Source: Nocardiopsis sp. NRRL B-16309 (lineage in GTDB: Bacteria; Actinomycetota; Actinomycetes; Streptosporangiales; Streptosporangiaceae). From it: a DNA stretch of 64,000 nt. The notes beneath the pieces are model-generated. The model had not been told where the DNA came from and searched no databases. It worked only from the letters and a program-made list of their open reading frames with translations. A program made the position numbers and the translations under genes. Location: positions 1 to 64,000 of the forward strand of contig NZ_LGEC01000016.1 in the NCBI RefSeq assembly GCF_001279585.1. Direction: 5' to 3'. Positions 42,002 to 50,214 of this stretch are shown piece after piece (position 1 is the stretch's first letter; each line of letters opens with the position of its first letter).

Positions 42002-43452
42002 TCGTTGCCGGCGTCGAACGCGGCGGCGTCCAGCAGGTCCGCGTCCTCGGAGCCCTGGCCGCGCGAGGCGATCGCCTCGGCGCCGCCCTCGGGCATCGCG
42101 CCGATCAGACCGGTCGAGGCCGCCTGGGCGGCGCCGATCGCCGTCGGGTGGGTGTCGGCGGCGCCCACCATGCCGAGCCGGGAGTACTCCTCCAGCTTGG
42201 CGCGGGAGTCGGCGATGTCCAGGTTGCGCATGGTCAGCTGGCCGATGCGGTCGACCGGGCCGAACGCGGAGTCCTCGGTCCGCTCCATGGACAGCTTGTC
42301 CGGGTGGTAGCTGAACGCCGGACCGGAGGTGTCCAGGATCGAGTAGTCCTCGCCGCGCCGCAGGCGCAGCGTCACCTCGCCGGTGATCGCCGTGCCGACC
42401 CAGCGCTGCAGCGACTCGCGCACCATCAGGGCCTGTGGCTCCAGCCAGCGGCCCTCGTACATGAGCCGGCCCAGGCGCCGGCCCTCGCTGTGGTAGGCGG
42501 CGACGGTGTCCTCGTTGTGGACCGCGTTGACCAGCCGCTCGTAGGCGGTGTGCAGCAGGGCCATACCCGGGGCCTCGTAGATGCCCCGGCTCTTGGCCTC
42601 GATGACGCGGTTCTCGATCTGGTCGGACATGCCCAGGCCGTGGCGCCCGCCGATCGTGTTGGCCTCCAGGACCAGGTCGACAGCGGAGTCGAAGGTCTTG
42701 CCGTTGATGGTCACCGGGCGGCCCTGCTCGAAGCCGATGGTGACGTCCTCGGTGGGGATCTCGACCTCGGGGTCCCAGAACCGCACGCCCATGATGGGGT
42801 CGACGATCTCGATGCCGGTGTCGAGGTGTTCCAGGGCCTTGGCCTCGTGCGTGGCGCCCCAGATGTTGGCGTCGGTGGAGTAGGCCTTCTCCGCGCTGTC
42901 CCGGTAGGGCAGGCCGCGCTCGGTCAGCCACTCCGACATCTCCTTGCGCCCGCCGAGCTCGTGCACGAAGTCGGCGTCGAGCCAGGGCTTGTAGATGCGC
43001 AGGGAGGGGTTGGCGAGCAGACCGTAGCGGTAGAACCGCTCGATGTCGTTGCCCTTGAAGGTGGAGCCGTCACCCCAGATCTGCACGCCGTCCTCGAGCA
43101 TCGCGCGCACGAGCAGGGTGCCGGTGACGGCGCGGCCCAGGGGGGTGGTGTTGAAGTAGGTGCGACCGCCGGAGCGGATGTGGAACGCGCCGCAGGCCAG
43201 CGCCGCGAGCCCCTCTTCGACCAGGGCGGCCCGACCGTCGACCAGCCGGGCGAGCTCCGCGCCGTAGTCGTTGGCACGGCCGGGCACCGAGGCGATGTCG
43301 GGTTCGTCGTACTGGCCGATGTCGGCCGTGTAGGTGCAGGGGACGGCGCCCTTCTCGCGCATCCACGCGACCGCCACGGAGGTGTCGAGGCCTCCGGAGA
43401 AGGCGATCCCGACACGTTCACCGACGGGCAGAGAGGTGAGTACCTTGGACAT
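41998..43452 (-). CDS. argG: Argininosuccinate synthase
   Basis: This 484-residue enzyme of the arginine pathway joins citrulline and aspartate, using ATP, to give argininosuccinate. The N-terminus has the PP-loop ATP motif IAFSGGLDTSVAVAWM. IWGDGSTFKGNDIERFYRYG, YKPWLDADFVHELGG and STDANIWGATHEAKALE are class signatures of the long, E. coli-type ArgG. The ATG at 43452 is chosen because it directly precedes the conserved N-terminal domain; an upstream in-frame start would include the ArgR site. Expression should be repressed by ArgR with arginine through the ARG box at 43474-43487. It is alone here, away from the usual arg cluster. Confidence 0.95.
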   Translation of the reverse strand: MSKVLTSLPVGERVGIAFSGGLDTSVAVAWMREKGAVPCTYTADIGQYDEPDIASVPGRANDYGAELARLVDGRAALVEEGLAALACGAFHIRSGGRTYFNTTPLGRAVTGTLLVRAMLEDGVQIWGDGSTFKGNDIERFYRYGLLANPSLRIYKPWLDADFVHELGGRKEMSEWLTERGLPYRDSAEKAYSTDANIWGATHEAKALEHLDTGIEIVDPIMGVRFWDPEVEIPTEDVTIGFEQGRPVTINGKTFDSAVDLVLEANTIGGRHGLGMSDQIENRVIEAKSRGIYEAPGMALLHTAYERLVNAVHNEDTVAAYHSEGRRLGRLMYEGRWLEPQALMVRESLQRWVGTAITGEVTLRLRRGEDYSILDTSGPAFSYHPDKLSMERTEDSAFGPVDRIGQLTMRNLDIADSRAKLEEYSRLGMVGAADTHPTAIGAAQAASTGLIGAMPEGGAEAIASRGQGSEDADLLDAAAFDAGND

Positions 43453-43473
43453 GGAAATAAGTATGCACGAAGA

Positions 43474-43487
43474 TGAATGATCATTCA
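43474..43487. promoter_or_regulatory. ARG box (ArgR operator) upstream of argG
   Basis: TGAATGATCATTCA is a perfect palindrome and fits the ArgR consensus TGAAT-N4-ATTCA exactly. It lies 22-35 bases upstream of the argG start. Part of a second, weaker half-site (GATGAAT) overlaps it. Binding of arginine-loaded ArgR would repress argG. Confidence 0.85.
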
Positions 43488-43610
43488 AATCGGATGCGGG
43501 ACCTGCGGGCGAATGTGGCGCACGCCCCATGCCGGGCGCCTCACACCCCCGTCGGCACCACCGGCCCGGTCGGCGCCACCGATCACTCCCGCCCGGCGCG
43601 GAGAGCGGCC

Positions 43611-43658
43611 CCGCGCCGGGTCGTCCCCGCGCCGGGTCGGACCCGCGCCGGGTCTGCC
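43611..43658. repeat. 16-bp tandem repeat, three copies
   Basis: CCGCGCCGGGTC plus four variable bases occurs at 43611, 43627 and 43643 in the gap upstream of argG. No gene or regulatory role is apparent; it is probably slippage of GC-rich sequence. Confidence 0.7.
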
Positions 43659-43723
43659 CGCGGCGCCTCCGACGACCGGGGCTTCCTTCGGCCAGGACCT
43701 CCGCCCCCGGACCGGACCCGGGC

Positions 43724-43972
43724 TCAGGCGTCGCGGTGCTCGCGCAGCATGCGCAGCACCGCCCGCTCCACCCGCCCCCGGGTGGCGGGCTCGCCCGGGG
43801 CGGCCTCGCACCCCAGCGCGGGCAGCGACGCGGAGACCGTCACCCCGCGCTCGTGCAGGCGAAAGACCCGCGGGTCGATGTAGGAGTGCCGGGCCACCGC
43901 CTCGGAATTGCCGAGGTAGGCGGCCACCTCGCGGGTCACGTGCGCCACCACCAGGATGGAGGTCCGCCGCAC
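43724..43972 (-). pseudogene. C-terminal remnant of DNA topoisomerase IB
   Basis: An 82-residue frame reads VVAHVTREVAAYLGNSEAVARHSYIDPRV and on to the C-terminus. This matches the end of bacterial type IB topoisomerases, where the Tyr of SYIDPRV is the DNA-attacking residue and the LGN-x-x-x-VAR-x-SYIDP motif is diagnostic. The preceding 250 or so residues with the other catalytic Arg and His residues are absent. The piece cannot relax DNA by itself. It follows the DUF5709-like gene on the same strand. Confidence 0.78.
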
Positions 43973-43977
43973 ATGTC

Positions 43978-44322
43978 CTAGCGGCCCTCCTCGGTCCGCT
44001 CGTGGACGGCCTGCTCCTCCGCGCTGTGGGCGGTCCTGCGCTCGCCCCGCCCCTGCCCGGGGGCCTCCGCCTCACTCGGCGCGGCGCTGCCGCCGGCCTC
44101 GGGGCGGTCGGGCACCTCCTGCGCCATCGCGTCGTCCAGCGAACGCCCGCCCTCGGAGGCGTACACGTCGGCGGTCCCGCCCATGGGAGCCGGTCCCTCA
44201 CGGTCGGTCGGCAGCGCGGCGTCCTCGGTGGCGTCCTCCTGCGCGGGCAGTCCCGCCTCCTCCCAGTCGGCCTCGTCCGGGTTGATCGGGTCCTGCGGCG
44301 TCTCCGGAGTGTTCTCGCTCAT
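43978..44322 (-). CDS. Small acidic hydrophilic protein (DUF5709-like)
   Basis: This 114-residue protein is rich in Glu, Ala and Pro, with no hydrophobic core or membrane segment. The pattern EGGRSLDDAMAQEVPDRP resembles the conserved core of DUF5709, a family of small actinobacterial proteins often near stress genes. GGGGAG lies just before the ATG at 44322. The C-terminal half is a low-complexity charged tail. It is probably disordered in the cytoplasm; the function is unknown. It lies after the alcohol dehydrogenase gene on the same strand and may be cotranscribed with it. Confidence 0.65.
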   Translation of the reverse strand: MSENTPETPQDPINPDEADWEEAGLPAQEDATEDAALPTDREGPAPMGGTADVYASEGGRSLDDAMAQEVPDRPEAGGSAAPSEAEAPGQGRGERRTAHSAEEQAVHERTEEGR

Positions 44323-44378
44323 GGCCTCCCCCTCGGGTCCGGGTCGGGTTCCGGCTCCGTACTCGCGGCGGGGCTCGG

Positions 44379-45563
44379 TCAGGGGCGGAAGAGCACCTTG
44401 ACCGCGCCCTCCTCCTTCTTCTGGAACATCGCGTAGGCGTGTGCGGCCTCGTCCAGGGCCAGGTGGTGGGTGGCGAAGTCCTCGACGCCGAGCGGGTCGG
44501 ACCCGTCCAGCAGCGGCAGGATCTCCGGCGCCCAGTGCCGCACGTTCGCCTGGCCCATGCGCAGCTGGATCTGCTTGTCGAAGAGCGTCATCATCGGCAG
44601 CGGGTCGGCCATGCCGCCGTAGACCCCGATGACCGAGACCGTCCCTCCCCGCCGAACCAGGTCGATGGCCGTGTACAGGGCCGAGAGGCGGTCCACCCCC
44701 GCGTTCTCCATCAGCGAGGCCGCCGCGCCCTTGGGCAGCATGGACACGACCTTCTGCGCCAGGCGAACCGGGCCGTGGCCGCCGTCCGCCTCCATGCCGA
44801 CGGCGTCGATGACGGCGTCCGGACCGCGTCCGCCGGTGCGCTCGCGGATCGACTCCACCGGGTCCTCCGTACCGGAGGGGTCGAACACCTGGGCTCCCCT
44901 GGCCGCGGCGCGCGCACGCCGCTCGGGGACGGGGTCGACGCCGAAGACCTGGTCCGCGCCCAGGTGGAGCGCGACCCGGCAGCACATGTCACCGATCGGG
45001 CCCAGCCCCAGCACGGCGACGGACCCGCCCTCGGGCACGTCCGCGTACCGCACCGCCTGCCACGCGGTCGGCAGCACGTCGGACAGGTAGACGTACCTGT
45101 CGTCGGGTCCCTCGTCGGGCACCTTCAGGGCGTTGTGGTCGGCGCGGGGCACGCGCAGGTACTCGGCCTGCGCGCCGGGGACCGACCCGTACAGGGAGCT
45201 GTAGCCGTAGATCAGCGCTCCCATGCCCTGTTCCTCGACCTGCGTGGTCTCGCACTGGGTCTGCAGTCCCGTCTCGCACATGGCGCACCGCCCGCAGGAG
45301 ATCTGGAACGGGACCACCACCCGGTCCCCGCGCCGGAGCGAGGTGACGTCCGCTCCGGTCTCCTCGACCACGCCCATGGGCTCGTGGCCCAGGATGTCGC
45401 CCTCGTGCATGAAGGGCCCCAGCAACTCGTACAAGTGCAGGTCGGACCCGCACAGGCCCGAGCTCGTCACGCGCAGGAGCACGTCGTCGGGCCGCTCGAC
45501 GCGCGGATCGGGCACGTCCTCGGTCCGCACGTCGGCGTTGCCGTGCCACACCACCGCCTTCAT
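44379..45563 (-). CDS. Zinc-dependent alcohol dehydrogenase (MDR family, formaldehyde-dehydrogenase-like)
   Basis: This 394-residue dehydrogenase has catalytic zinc ligands Cys38 (SSGLCGSDLH) and His60-Glu61 (DILGHEPMG). Structural zinc Cys residues lie in ISCGRCAMCETGLQTQC, and the NAD-binding loop is VLGLGPIGDM. The extended C-terminal region (SMLPKGAAASLMENAG, YGGMADPLPMMTLFDK) is typical of the glutathione-independent formaldehyde dehydrogenase-like branch used by actinobacteria. It oxidises an alcohol or aldehyde hydrate with NAD; the substrate is not known. It is complete, with a GGGGGGACC ribosome-site context before the ATG. An aldo-keto reductase gene lies divergently 300 bp away. 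Confidence 0.92.
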   Translation of the reverse strand: MKAVVWHGNADVRTEDVPDPRVERPDDVLLRVTSSGLCGSDLHLYELLGPFMHEGDILGHEPMGVVEETGADVTSLRRGDRVVVPFQISCGRCAMCETGLQTQCETTQVEEQGMGALIYGYSSLYGSVPGAQAEYLRVPRADHNALKVPDEGPDDRYVYLSDVLPTAWQAVRYADVPEGGSVAVLGLGPIGDMCCRVALHLGADQVFGVDPVPERRARAAARGAQVFDPSGTEDPVESIRERTGGRGPDAVIDAVGMEADGGHGPVRLAQKVVSMLPKGAAASLMENAGVDRLSALYTAIDLVRRGGTVSVIGVYGGMADPLPMMTLFDKQIQLRMGQANVRHWAPEILPLLDGSDPLGVEDFATHHLALDEAAHAYAMFQKKEEGAVKVLFRP

Positions 45564-45863
45564 GGTCCCCCCTCACCAGTTCGGCCCACGGGCACCGGCA
45601 CCCGCCGCGCCGGAGCCCCGAACGGAGGCGCCGAGCGGGCGCGGGCACCCGTGCGCCCCCACTACCCGGATGGGGGCGCGGGAACACATGGTGCCCGTGC
45701 GGCGCGGGAGGACCGTGCCGGTCACGGCGGCCGAGAGCGCGGACCCGGTCGGCAGGTCACGGCGGACGAGGCCGCGGACCCGCCCGCCGCGCGCTCTGGC
45801 AGAATCGCCGGGGGCCGCAGCGCCCCGACCACAGGTGAGCAGCGCTGGAGGGGGACGCCGACC

Positions 45864-46913
45864 ATGGACGCACACGTGGCGCGTGAGGACCGGTACGAGT
45901 CACTGGAGTACCGGGCGTGCGGCAGGAGCGGGCTGCGGCTGCCCCGCCTGTCGCTGGGGCTGTGGCAGAACTTCGGCGACGACCGGAGCCTCGAAGGGCA
46001 GCGCGCGATCCTGCGCCGCGCCTTCGACCTCGGTGTCTTCCACTTCGACCTGGCCAACAACTACGGGCCTCCCCCGGGCTCGGCCGAGACCAACTTCGGC
46101 CGGATCCTGGACCTGGACCTGCGCCCCTACCGCGACGAACTGGTCATCACCACCAAGGCCGGCTGGGTCATGGGGCCCGGACCGCACCAGCGGGGCGGCT
46201 CGCGCAAGTACCTGCTGTCCTCGCTCGACCGCTCCCTGGCGCGCATGGGCCTGGACCACGTCGACATCTTCTACAGCCACCGGCCCGACCCGGACACCCC
46301 GCTGGAGGAGACCATGCTGGCCCTGCACCACGCCGTGGTGTCCGGGCGGGCCCTGTACGCCGGGATCTCCTCCTACGCCCCCGAAGCGACCCGCCGGGCG
46401 GCGGCGATCATGCGCGACCTTGGCACGCCCCTGGTCGTCCACCAGCCCTCCTACTCGATGCTCAACCGCTGGGTCGAGGACGGCCTGCTGGCGGCCGCGG
46501 CCGACGAGGGGATGGGCGTGGTCGCGTTCTCGCCGCTGGCCCAGGGCCTGCTGACCTCCCGCTACCTGGACGGTTCCGTGCCCAGTGACTCCCGCGCCGG
46601 CGTGGGGCGGCCCAGCTGGCGCGGGAACATGCTCTCCGAGGACGTCCTGGAACGGGCCCGCCGCCTGAACGCGATCGCCGCCGAACGCGGCCAGACCCTC
46701 GCCCAGATGGCGATCGCCTGGGTGCTGCGCGACCAGGGGCCGCGCACGGTCACCACCGCGCTGATCGGCGCCTCCAGCGTGGAGCAGCTGGAACAGAACC
46801 TGGCGGCGGTGGACGCGCCGGACTTCACCGAAGAGGAGCTGCGCGCCATCGACCGCTGGGCGGTCGACTCCGACGTCAACATCTGGTGGGGCGCGACGGC
46901 CTCGACACAGTAG
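45864..46913 (+). CDS. Aldo-keto reductase (YghZ/AKR14-like)
   Basis: This is a 349-residue TIM-barrel reductase. The tetrad is visible: Asp in HFDLANNYG, Tyr in the same motif, Lys in ITTKAGW and His in FYSHRPDP. SRKYLLSSLDRSLARMGLDHVDIF is typical of the AKR14 methylglyoxal-reductase branch, and the C-terminus has LIGASSVEQLEQNL for NADPH binding. The ATG at 45864 follows GGAGGGGG. It probably reduces aldehydes such as methylglyoxal or other L-glyceraldehyde-type compounds. The 300-bp divergent gap with the alcohol dehydrogenase suggests a shared aldehyde-stress regulon, but no operator was seen. Confidence 0.93.
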   Translation: MDAHVAREDRYESLEYRACGRSGLRLPRLSLGLWQNFGDDRSLEGQRAILRRAFDLGVFHFDLANNYGPPPGSAETNFGRILDLDLRPYRDELVITTKAGWVMGPGPHQRGGSRKYLLSSLDRSLARMGLDHVDIFYSHRPDPDTPLEETMLALHHAVVSGRALYAGISSYAPEATRRAAAIMRDLGTPLVVHQPSYSMLNRWVEDGLLAAAADEGMGVVAFSPLAQGLLTSRYLDGSVPSDSRAGVGRPSWRGNMLSEDVLERARRLNAIAAERGQTLAQMAIAWVLRDQGPRTVTTALIGASSVEQLEQNLAAVDAPDFTEEELRAIDRWAVDSDVNIWWGATASTQ

Positions 46914-47041
46914 GGTCACGTCCGCGCACCGGCCCGGGGCCGCCGGGCCTGACCGGCATCGGCCACGACCGCCTGCCCAGCGGGGCCGTCCCGGTCGGCG
47001 GAGCGAACCCGGGCGCCGGCGGCGATACGGCGCGAGGCCGC

Positions 47042-47689
47042 TCAGTGCCCACCGCGTCCGTAGGCGGCCAGGAACACCCGGACTCCCTCGTCGGCGTGGC
47101 GGCGCAGTTCCGCCTCGTCCGGGATCGCGTCGTCCCCCAGCAGCATGGTGTCGTTGACCGGCGCGGACATCACGAGCCAGTTGAAGTGGGCGGCGGCGGT
47201 GTCCGGGTCGGCCACCTTCAGCAGCCCCCGGTCGGACAGCCGGGTGAAGAGCGCGGCCATCGCCGCCATCGCACGCCGCGGACCGCCGTCGTAGAGCGCG
47301 CGGGCCAGGTCCGGGAACCGGCTGACCTCGCCGATCACCAGCCGCCGCAGCCGCATGAGCTCGGGGGTGAGGACGACCGTGAGCTGGCGCAGGGCGTACT
47401 CGCGCAGGAAGGGGGCCAGATCCTCGGCGCTCTCGGGTTCGGCGACCCGCTGGTGCACGGCGTCGCCCGCCTCGGCGGTCATGGTCTGCACGATCTCGAC
47501 GAAGAGCGCCTCCTTGCTGCCGAAGTGCTTGTAGACGGTCTGCTTCGAGGCCCCGGACAGCGCGGCGATCTCGTCCATGTTGGTGCCGAGGTAGCCGCGG
47601 TCGAGGAAGACCCCCTGCGCCGCCGTCAGAATCTCCCGGCGCTTGCGCGCCGAGCGGGTCGTTCCTCCGGCCTGGTCCGGCACGTTCAC
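47042..47689 (-). CDS. TetR-family regulator with AefR-like C-terminal domain
   Basis: This is a protein of about 215 residues. The HTH contains MDEIAALSGASKQTVYKHFGSKEALF, and the C-terminal domain has RLVIGEVSRFPDLARALYDGG, typical of the AefR-like TetR_C group. The GTG at 47689 is preferred because GGAG is well spaced before it; a GTG six bases upstream overlaps that site. It is divergent from a VOC-family gene. Two near-identical palindromes in the gap (47819 and 47850) are its likely operators, giving autoregulation and control of the VOC gene. The ligand is unknown. Confidence 0.92.
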   Translation of the reverse strand: MNVPDQAGGTTRSARKRREILTAAQGVFLDRGYLGTNMDEIAALSGASKQTVYKHFGSKEALFVEIVQTMTAEAGDAVHQRVAEPESAEDLAPFLREYALRQLTVVLTPELMRLRRLVIGEVSRFPDLARALYDGGPRRAMAAMAALFTRLSDRGLLKVADPDTAAAHFNWLVMSAPVNDTMLLGDDAIPDEAELRRHADEGVRVFLAAYGRGGH

Positions 47690-47723
47690 TCTCACTCCAT
47701 CGGCGTGGCTTCAGTTCGGGCAC

Positions 47724-47795
47724 CGTGGGCCCTGGGGCCCCTGAGCCCGTGGGCCCTGGGCCCGTCGGTCGCTGGGCCCGTGGGCCCGTGGGCCG
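47724..47795. repeat. Degenerate GGGCCC-rich repeats upstream of TetR
   Basis: CCCGTGGGCC and TGGGCCC-like units are repeated with small variations across about 70 bp. The tract is able to form several alternative GC hairpins and lies in the TetR 5' leader. It may arise from slippage; a regulatory role is possible but unsupported. Confidence 0.6.
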
Positions 47796-47818
47796 GTGCG
47801 CATGCTTGACCCATTGGT

Positions 47819-47864
47819 ACTGGACGGTCTAGTTTGACACAAGATCAGTACTGGACGGTCCAGT
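47819..47864. promoter_or_regulatory. Two TetR operators in the divergent TetR-VOC promoter
   Basis: ACTGGACGGTCTAGT at 47819-47833 and ACTGGACGGTCCAGT at 47850-47864 share the dyad ACTGGAC-G-GTCCAGT; the first has one arm change. They are 31 bp apart, about three helical turns, so dimers would bind the same face. TTGACC and TTGACA sequences lie next to or between them as possible -35 elements. Confidence 0.82.
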
Positions 47865-47902
47865 TCCATTCGAGGCCGCCGCCACGACCGAAGGACTCCG
47901 CC

Positions 47903-48268
47903 ATGCACGTCAAGTTCGCCGAACTGCCCGTCTCCGACCAGGACCGGGCCATCGACTTCTACACCCGCGCGCTCGGCTGCACCGTCGCGGCCGACGCGCC
48001 CATGGGCGAGGGCGGGTGGCGGTGGGTCGAGCTCGCCTTCCCCGGCGCCGAGTCCCACCTGCACTTCCTGCCCCGTGAGAACGACGAGCCCTCCGACGAG
48101 CCCGTTCTGGTGCTCGTCGACGAGGACGTCCCCGGCACGGTCAAGTCCCTGCGCGACCAGGGCGTCGAGATCGTGAGCGAGCCCCAGGACGCGCCGTGGG
48201 CCCCCGGCACCCTCTTCGCCGAGTTCCGCGACAGCGAGGGCAACCGCATGGTCCTCTCCGACCGCTGA
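47903..48268 (+). CDS. VOC-family (glyoxalase/bleomycin-resistance-like) protein
   Basis: This is a 121-residue single-domain VOC protein starting MHVKFAELPVSDQDRAIDFY and ending EFRDSEGNRMVLSDR. The second module includes PVLVLVDEDVPGTVKSLRDQG. GAAGGA lies upstream of the ATG at 47903. It is expected to bind a metal and a small ligand as a homodimer; substrate and reaction are unknown. Control by the divergent TetR through two operators suggests a detoxification or resistance role, induced when TetR meets its ligand. Confidence 0.88.
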   Translation: MHVKFAELPVSDQDRAIDFYTRALGCTVAADAPMGEGGWRWVELAFPGAESHLHFLPRENDEPSDEPVLVLVDEDVPGTVKSLRDQGVEIVSEPQDAPWAPGTLFAEFRDSEGNRMVLSDR

Positions 48269-48342
48269 CGCCCCCTGGTCCGGGCCGCTCGGGAACGCGT
48301 CTAACGTGGAGGTGGATTCACGACCACACAGGGAGGCCCGCC

Positions 48343-48747
48343 GTGCCGGAGGCGCACCACATGCGGATCGGCGAGGTCGCCGAGCGCACGGGACTCTCTC
48401 TGCGCACGATCCGGTACTACGGCGAGGTCGCGCTGGTGGAGCCCTCCGCGCGCTCACGCGGCGGCTTCCGCCTGTACACGGAATCGGACGTGGACCGGCT
48501 CCAGCTCATCAAGCGGATGAAGCCCCTGGGGTTCAGCCTGGAGGAGACCCGCGAGCTGCTGGAGAGCGTAGACCGGCTCAACTCGGCCACCACCGCCGAG
48601 GACGAGCGCACCGCGCTGAGCGAGCGGCTGGACGCCGTCGAAGCCGACCTCACCGAGCGCTGTTCGGCCCTGCGCCGTCAGCTGGAGATGGCCGAGGAGT
48701 TCGCCGAGCGGCTGCGCCGCCAGCGCGCGCACCACGCCACCGGCTGA
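48343..48747 (+). CDS. MerR-family transcriptional regulator
   Basis: This 134-residue protein has the MerR HTH (MRIGEVAERTGLSLRTIRYYGEVALV), wing GGFRLYTESDVDRLQLIKRM and a long coiled-coil dimer helix (about 80-128). The GTG at 48343 with GGGAGG six bases upstream is preferred; an ATG at 48361 also has GGAG nearby and gives a protein six residues shorter. There are no Cys residues in a metal-binding arrangement, and the effector region is short, so the signal is not a metal and cannot be deduced. No target gene is obvious: it stands alone between a VOC gene and the LPMO gene. Confidence 0.9.
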   Translation: MPEAHHMRIGEVAERTGLSLRTIRYYGEVALVEPSARSRGGFRLYTESDVDRLQLIKRMKPLGFSLEETRELLESVDRLNSATTAEDERTALSERLDAVEADLTERCSALRRQLEMAEEFAERLRRQRAHHATG

Positions 48748-48890
48748 GGTCGGGCGCTCGACGCGCGGGCCGCACACACCCCGGCCACGGGCGCGGGCCG
48801 CCGCACACGGCTGACCGGCCGGGCGCCCACCTGGAGGAGGGGCGGGGCCCGGCCGGCGTTCAGGGGTGACGTGACCTCGGCGCACGTGCC

Positions 48891-49562
48891 TCAGCCGAAG
48901 TCCACGTCACTGCACATGTAGTAGTTCTGGTCCATGTGGGACGCCTTCCACACGGTGAACACGACGTGGTGTCCGGTCCGGCCGGTGGTGCTGACGTCGA
49001 TGTGGATGTCGTTGGCGGGCGCGTGGTAGCCCGGGGTCTCGACCAGTTCCAGGTCGTCCCAGCCCAGCGCCTGCGTGGCGGGGTCGAAACCCTCCTCGGT
49101 GACGTACACGAGGAAGTAGTCGGCGCCGTGCGAGGCCTGGTCGTACAGGTGGAGCGTGAAGTCGTCGTCCACGGGCGTGGTCCGCCAGGGACCGACGGCG
49201 TCGAGCGAGTCGTAGCGGCCGCTTTCGGTGTTGCCGCCGCTGCACAGGGTGCCGTCGGGCACGTGGCCCTGGTGGTCGCCACCGACCCCGTTGCGGTAGA
49301 GCCCGTTCCAGTTCCACATGGCGTTGGGGTCGTCCTCCCACGCCTGCGCGCACATCGGGTCTTCCTGCTCCATGTCCGGGTTCAGGTGGTCGTCGCCCCA
49401 GCGCTCCCAGCAACCGTAGTTGCGGCTCGCCGGGTCGACGATCGAGCCGTGCGCCGACGCGGGCGCCGCCAGGGCGGTGAGTCCGAGCAGGGGCGCTGAG
49501 GCGAGGATGAGCGTCCGGGCCATCCAGCGGGGGCGGCCCGCCGTGTCGTTCTCGGTGTGCAT
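48891..49562 (-). CDS. AA10 lytic polysaccharide monooxygenase
   Basis: This is a 223-residue secreted copper enzyme. The ATG at 49562 has GGAG six bases upstream. The signal peptide ends ...APASA, so the mature protein begins with His38 in HGSIVDP, half of the copper histidine brace; the second His lies in YDQASHGADYFLVYVT. The FTVWKASHMDQNYYMCSDVDF ending contains the aromatic axial position typical of AA10. It oxidatively breaks crystalline cellulose or chitin; pairing with a GH6 cellulase under the same operator type favours cellulose. There is no carbohydrate-binding module, so it is a single-domain type. It is divergent from the cellulase gene across a 650-bp gap. Confidence 0.93.
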   Translation of the reverse strand: MHTENDTAGRPRWMARTLILASAPLLGLTALAAPASAHGSIVDPASRNYGCWERWGDDHLNPDMEQEDPMCAQAWEDDPNAMWNWNGLYRNGVGGDHQGHVPDGTLCSGGNTESGRYDSLDAVGPWRTTPVDDDFTLHLYDQASHGADYFLVYVTEEGFDPATQALGWDDLELVETPGYHAPANDIHIDVSTTGRTGHHVVFTVWKASHMDQNYYMCSDVDFG

Positions 49563-49603
49563 CACGTTCTCCAAACGTCTCGGCTTGTGGCAGCCGAGCC
49601 GAG

Positions 49604-49617
49604 TGGGAGCGCTCCCG
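49604..49617. promoter_or_regulatory. CebR/CelR-type operator of the LPMO gene
   Basis: TGGGAGCGCTCCCG differs from the known cellulase operator TGGGAGCGCTCCCA in its last base only. It lies 42 bases upstream of the LPMO start. In Thermobifida and Streptomyces this site binds a LacI-family repressor that is released by cellobiose. Confidence 0.85.
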
Positions 49618-50055
49618 CAGCCGTAGTTACCCGCGTCACACTCACTCAAACCAGCGCCGCGAACCCGCCAGCGCCCCAATCGCGTCCGGACCCGCCCGAC
49701 CCTCCGAACCGGCCCGCCCGCAGCCGCCGGACGGGATGCCGACCGGGCACGCGAGTCCACCGGGCACCCCCGGAGCGCCGCCGCCCCGACGGCCTCCTGG
49801 CACCGGCCCAGGGCCGCCGAACGAACAATGTCGAGCACCCGCAATTCTTCGTTTGACCTGCGAGTAAAGTGCTCGTGAGCCACGGTGGGCGGCACCTGCG
49901 ACGACATGAGTTCGTGATTTAGTATTTACACCCAACAAACCGGGCGTTACTGTTCCTGTGAACGCCTCGGGCCGCCGGACCCCACATGCCCGGCCCGACT
50001 GACACTGCGGTGTCCACTGCCCCCCACTCCCCTACACCCCCCGCTGACCGCCGAC

Positions 50056-50069
50056 TGGGAGCGCTCCCA
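50056..50069. promoter_or_regulatory. CebR/CelR-type operator of the cellulase gene
   Basis: TGGGAGCGCTCCCA is a perfect 14-base palindrome and exactly the CelR/CebR consensus. It is 146 bases upstream of the GH6 start, giving repression in the absence of cellobiose. The CebR-like regulator itself is not in this window: the LacI gene at 39178 has a different motif before it. Confidence 0.9.
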
Positions 50070-50214
50070 CCTCCCATTTCCTTTCAGCTCCGCTCCGACG
50101 CGGGCATTCGTCACCATTTCCCATTCGACACCACCCCCTGCCCCATCCCCGAGACAACTCCATAAGCCACTCTGACCGCTCCTCCTGACCCCCCTTCAAC
50201 AGGAAGTAGAAGAG

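Larger units (their letters stand above)
49563..50214. other. Divergent intergenic region of the LPMO and cellulase genes
   Basis: These 652 bp without a gene hold two CebR/CelR-type palindromes (49604 and 50056) and, in the middle, a more AT-rich section around 49845-49960 that could contain promoters. Nothing else is recognised; short plus-strand frames here have no domain. Confidence 0.6.

Noticed and set aside
43453..43530. Longer N-terminus for ArgG.
   Set aside because: It would be encoded by the ARG box and lacks similarity to ArgG; the ATG at 43452 begins the conserved domain.
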